This document shows positions 61,178 to 64,000 of a stretch of 64,000 nucleotides of DNA, in pieces. The stretch is from positions 77,289 to 141,288 of the forward strand of contig JAFDEF010000001.1 of NCBI GenBank assembly GCA_019310485.1, in the 5' to 3' direction. The notes under the pieces were generated by a model. That model saw only the letters and a list, made by a program, of their open reading frames with translations, was not told the origin of the DNA and did no database searches. This DNA comes from Deltaproteobacteria bacterium (lineage in GTDB: Bacteria; Desulfobacterota; DSM-4660; Desulfatiglandales; HGW-15). Position 1 is the first letter of the stretch. The number at the start of each line of letters is the position of its first letter. Both the position numbers and the translations under genes were made by a program.

Positions 61178-61317
61178 CTCCTTCCCTAACTTCCCTGCAC
61201 ATCCATAGTTGCCCGCACTCGCAACACAGCGCCTTTAGCCCATTTCCCGTTTCAGGCCACGTAGGGTGGACAGGGCCATCTCGCTCCACTACCCCTGCCC
61301 CCAGTATTCGAGGGAGG

Positions 61318-61600
61318 GGCATGAAACCTTTTCTGAGTGACCGGCGGCAGGGCGCCATGTTTTGTGACTTATCAGTGGGGGAAACCCCTGGCCAGGTTCT
61401 CACCAATTAAGTCAGTCTGAGTTTTTAAGGCACCTCCAAAGATCCCATTGCACACCGTGGTTCTCATATAGACGGTGAGGAGCTGGAACAGTGGGAGGGG
61501 GCAAACTTGCCCGCCGTCTTTGTGGCGGGGCTCCCCCGCAGATAAGTCACAAAAAGCACCAGCCCGGGAGACTTGGAACCGAAGAAAAGGTTTTATGGCC
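61318..61600. repeat. Inverted pair of a related repeat (arms about 61318-61388 and 61528-61600)
   Basis: Shared AAACCTTTTCT and TTTTGTGACTTATC...GGGGG in opposite orientation. Confidence 0.75.
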
Positions 61601-64000
61601 CTCCAAGCCTCTCCCTGGTTTCATCAAATTTCCTCGCCACCAGCTTCTCAAACTCCTGACCCAGGAAAGGCCGGTTGGTAAAGAGGCACCACTTGGTGCT
61701 TTCCCAATAATCGCTCAGCTCGTGAATATCACTGAGCATTTCAAGAGTGGTGGTTATCTCTTCAAGCTTCTCCCGCTTCAGGTGATCCTTTCTCAGCTCA
61801 TAAAGATCTGTTAACCTGTGTCTCTGCTCATCAGTAAAGCCAATTTCCAGTGACTGCTCAAGAAGATCTTCGTAAAGCCTATGCACCCTGGCAAAATCCT
61901 TCTCTGCCCCCATTTGCCTTTTTGTCTCATTCAGCATCAGGTCTATGATTTGTTTAAGCCTCTGGTTGAACGCTTTCTCAAGCTCCAGTTCATAGTCCTC
62001 AGTAAAAAAGGGGGTAGCTCTTAAGGATTTTAGAGTTGAGTGAAAGTAATTCTTAAGCGCATCGACACTGTTTATGGAAGACATGCGGGAGATCTTACGT
62101 GCGATATTGATCCTGTCCACAAAATCAATCGCTACAACTCGCTTAGGGTCATTCCTGGTGAGAACAATCCCTGTTTTTGATTTGAAAAGGTAGTTTAGCC
62201 AGGAGGCGTCTTCCCAAATTTGTTGTATGGACAGGCTGTTAAGAGAATCGTTAACCGCTTCGTAGCGTTTCTCTATTTGCTCCGCCATCCCAGTGAAATC
62301 CAAGTATACCGGCCTGCTGTTCTCCTTTAGCTTCTTTGAAGACATCACAGCTAGCAGGAGAAGCTTGACCAGATTCGGGTAGTTCAAGAACTTGCTCACT
62401 TCTTCAAAGCCAAACACGCGGATCCGGTCCTCGATGAGCTGTTCCAGCACAAAATGTCTGGCCATTTCAGGGAGAAGCTGGAGACCATTATAGATTCTCA
62501 GAGCTTCAAACAGCTCCTTTTCAAAGGTAGCATAACCGATCCCTGTAAAATTCCTTTTCCTGTAAATGTATTTTAGTGGCACCTTTAACATCATGTTGGC
62601 AAGGTCAACATATTCAGCATACCTTACCCCCCTCAGCCTGAAAATCCTTTCCATGGCATATATCATGCGCCCTGCCTTAATATAGCGCTGCTTTTCCGAT
62701 TCCTCCCACTTGTAAGAATCCAGGGAGGCTTGAGGGTGAGAATCCCCGGATTTTTTTTGGCTTTTATATCCTTCAACTGCGTAAAAGGCGTGACCTTTGC
62801 TCGCGAATATGTCCTGAAGGTAGCCCTCAGCTGTTTGCTCTCCTGCTATAATCTCCTGGCACAGCCTCCTAAGCTGGAAAAGACGAGCAGCCAGATCTTC
62901 AAGGATAAGGTCCTCACCCATAGCAGAAAACATGATCAAAGAGCTGACAAAGATCGCGTCGAACAGGTCTTTGTCACCCAAATCGATCACTTCCTGCATG
63001 GCATAATATGAGTATCCCCCTCTAATTATCTGGTGGATGAGGTTATGGTACTTTACTAGTAAAATTAAATAATCATTTGCTTTCTTCTCGCTCACGTACC
63101 GAAGTGCGATTTTTTCTTTCTCCAGGACCAGAGCTCCTGCCTGAGCGTGATCTACAGGGTTTATCTCCTTTTTATATTTTTCACGCAGAGCGGGAACCAG
63201 CCCGAGATCCCTAAAAACAAAAGACTTCACGAATGCATCGAAAAGCGGGGGGTTTTTCTTCAAGCTCTGTACCAGATTTTCCAGTGTATCTATTTGAAAT
63301 TCGTTAAGACCCACTGTTCCTGCCGCCATGGGCCCGAATTCTTTTTGGGCCAGCTTGTGGAGAAGGTGAATATCTTGAAAATTCTTTTTGTCCTGCCCTA
63401 TCAGGGCCTGGATTTTCTGCATGCTTTTCAGAACATGCTCCATAATAGATGATCGCAGGTAGCTTTTTTCCGGAAGTCTTGACTCTCTCAGGCCCATGAA
63501 TTCGGGAAGTATAAAACTCAAAAGCAGGGGAGAATGATGATAAAGGGAATCCAACTGAGAGTACAGTTGCTCAGGCCGGAATACACATTCGACAAACTTC
63601 GCCCTAACATATTCTCTCAGTCTCTTGGCGGACTCAAACCATTTTATTTGCCTGCTGGGTAACTTGAGGCCGGGATCTGCCTCAGAAACGAGTTTCAAAT
63701 GGCTCCGGTAAAATCCCTCTAAGTTGGAAAAAAGTATTTCCATTTGCTCGAATTCTTGAACAGGAATCTGCGATAAAATGTTGGCTCCAGTATACCCGCT
63801 GCACAGCTTCTCAAGGGATTTAAGATTCGTGTCCATGTCAACATAATGGACGTCTACCGCCCCTGTCTCGGGATTTACACTTAACATAAAACCCGTGCCA
63901 ACGACAAAAGAAGTTCCTTGTTCGTAAAGCTGTCCGCTGAATCTGGACAGTGCACTGGGGCTGAGGTAATTTACGTTTATGGCCCCAGCCTCTTCTTCCA
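61593..64000 (-). CDS. large conserved-looking hypothetical protein, 5' end beyond window
   Basis: Frame remains open from M63887 to the window edge (…EEAGAINVNYLSPSALSRFSGQLYEQGTSFVVGTGFMLSVNPETGAVDVHYVD). Confidence 0.75.
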   Translation of the reverse strand, partial: EEEAGAINVNYLSPSALSRFSGQLYEQGTSFVVGTGFMLSVNPETGAVDVHYVDMDTNLKSLEKLCSGYTGANILSQIPVQEFEQMEILFSNLEGFYRSHLKLVSEADPGLKLPSRQIKWFESAKRLREYVRAKFVECVFRPEQLYSQLDSLYHHSPLLLSFILPEFMGLRESRLPEKSYLRSSIMEHVLKSMQKIQALIGQDKKNFQDIHLLHKLAQKEFGPMAAGTVGLNEFQIDTLENLVQSLKKNPPLFDAFVKSFVFRDLGLVPALREKYKKEINPVDHAQAGALVLEKEKIALRYVSEKKANDYLILLVKYHNLIHQIIRGGYSYYAMQEVIDLGDKDLFDAIFVSSLIMFSAMGEDLILEDLAARLFQLRRLCQEIIAGEQTAEGYLQDIFASKGHAFYAVEGYKSQKKSGDSHPQASLDSYKWEESEKQRYIKAGRMIYAMERIFRLRGVRYAEYVDLANMMLKVPLKYIYRKRNFTGIGYATFEKELFEALRIYNGLQLLPEMARHFVLEQLIEDRIRVFGFEEVSKFLNYPNLVKLLLLAVMSSKKLKENSRPVYLDFTGMAEQIEKRYEAVNDSLNSLSIQQIWEDASWLNYLFKSKTGIVLTRNDPKRVVAIDFVDRINIARKISRMSSINSVDALKNYFHSTLKSLRATPFFTEDYELELEKAFNQRLKQIIDLMLNETKRQMGAEKDFARVHRLYEDLLEQSLEIGFTDEQRHRLTDLYELRKDHLKREKLEEITTTLEMLSDIHELSDYWESTKWCLFTNRPFLGQEFEKLVARKFDETRERLGGP

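Noticed and set aside
61107-61406. 99-aa minus ORF and the 61475-61681 plus ORF sharing SPxDKSQ..RKGFM
   Set aside because: Arise from inverted copies of a repeat; not credible proteins

Overview
The window looks like a chromosomal segment of an anaerobic Deltaproteobacterium (Desulfobacterota-type), judged from gene content and synteny. It carries about 58 supported protein-coding genes and two tRNA genes. Left part (1-13.2 kb): a putative catabolic locus with alcohol dehydrogenase, AOR-family oxidoreductase plus a MoaD-like protein, a complete Liv-type ABC importer, a C_GCAxxG_C_C protein, a Mo/W-bisPGD oxidoreductase, a 3-hydroxyacyl-CoA dehydrogenase/enoyl-CoA hydratase fusion and a four-cluster ferredoxin. 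Middle: PpiD-like foldase, NamZ/DUF1343, a small HTH/nuclease islet, a ClC-CBS transporter, the complete tol-pal operon, two MoeA-type genes with a ModE-like HTH regulator, thiolase, UDP-sugar genes, and an ArsR-ABC exporter unit with clear tandem operators. Right: tRNA-Cys, tRNA-Gly, pgsA, lysine genes (dapL/B/A/F, lysA), arginine genes (argH/D/B), hslUV, xerC, EF-G, mogA, cutA and a large unknown protein running off the window end. The points most worth a second look are: (i) a degraded thioredoxin reductase/PDO (glutaredoxin-like) gene in which an in-frame TGA sits exactly at the first Cys of a CPYC motif (selenocysteine candidate or nonsense mutation); (ii) several interspersed palindromic repeat elements, one of them where argF/argG might be expected between argD and argH; (iii) the Mo/W-rich catabolic locus of unknown substrate; and (iv) paired palindromic operators overlapping the promoter of an ArsR gene with a Cys-rich tail. 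I saw no CRISPR array, rRNA, prophage or transposase gene.
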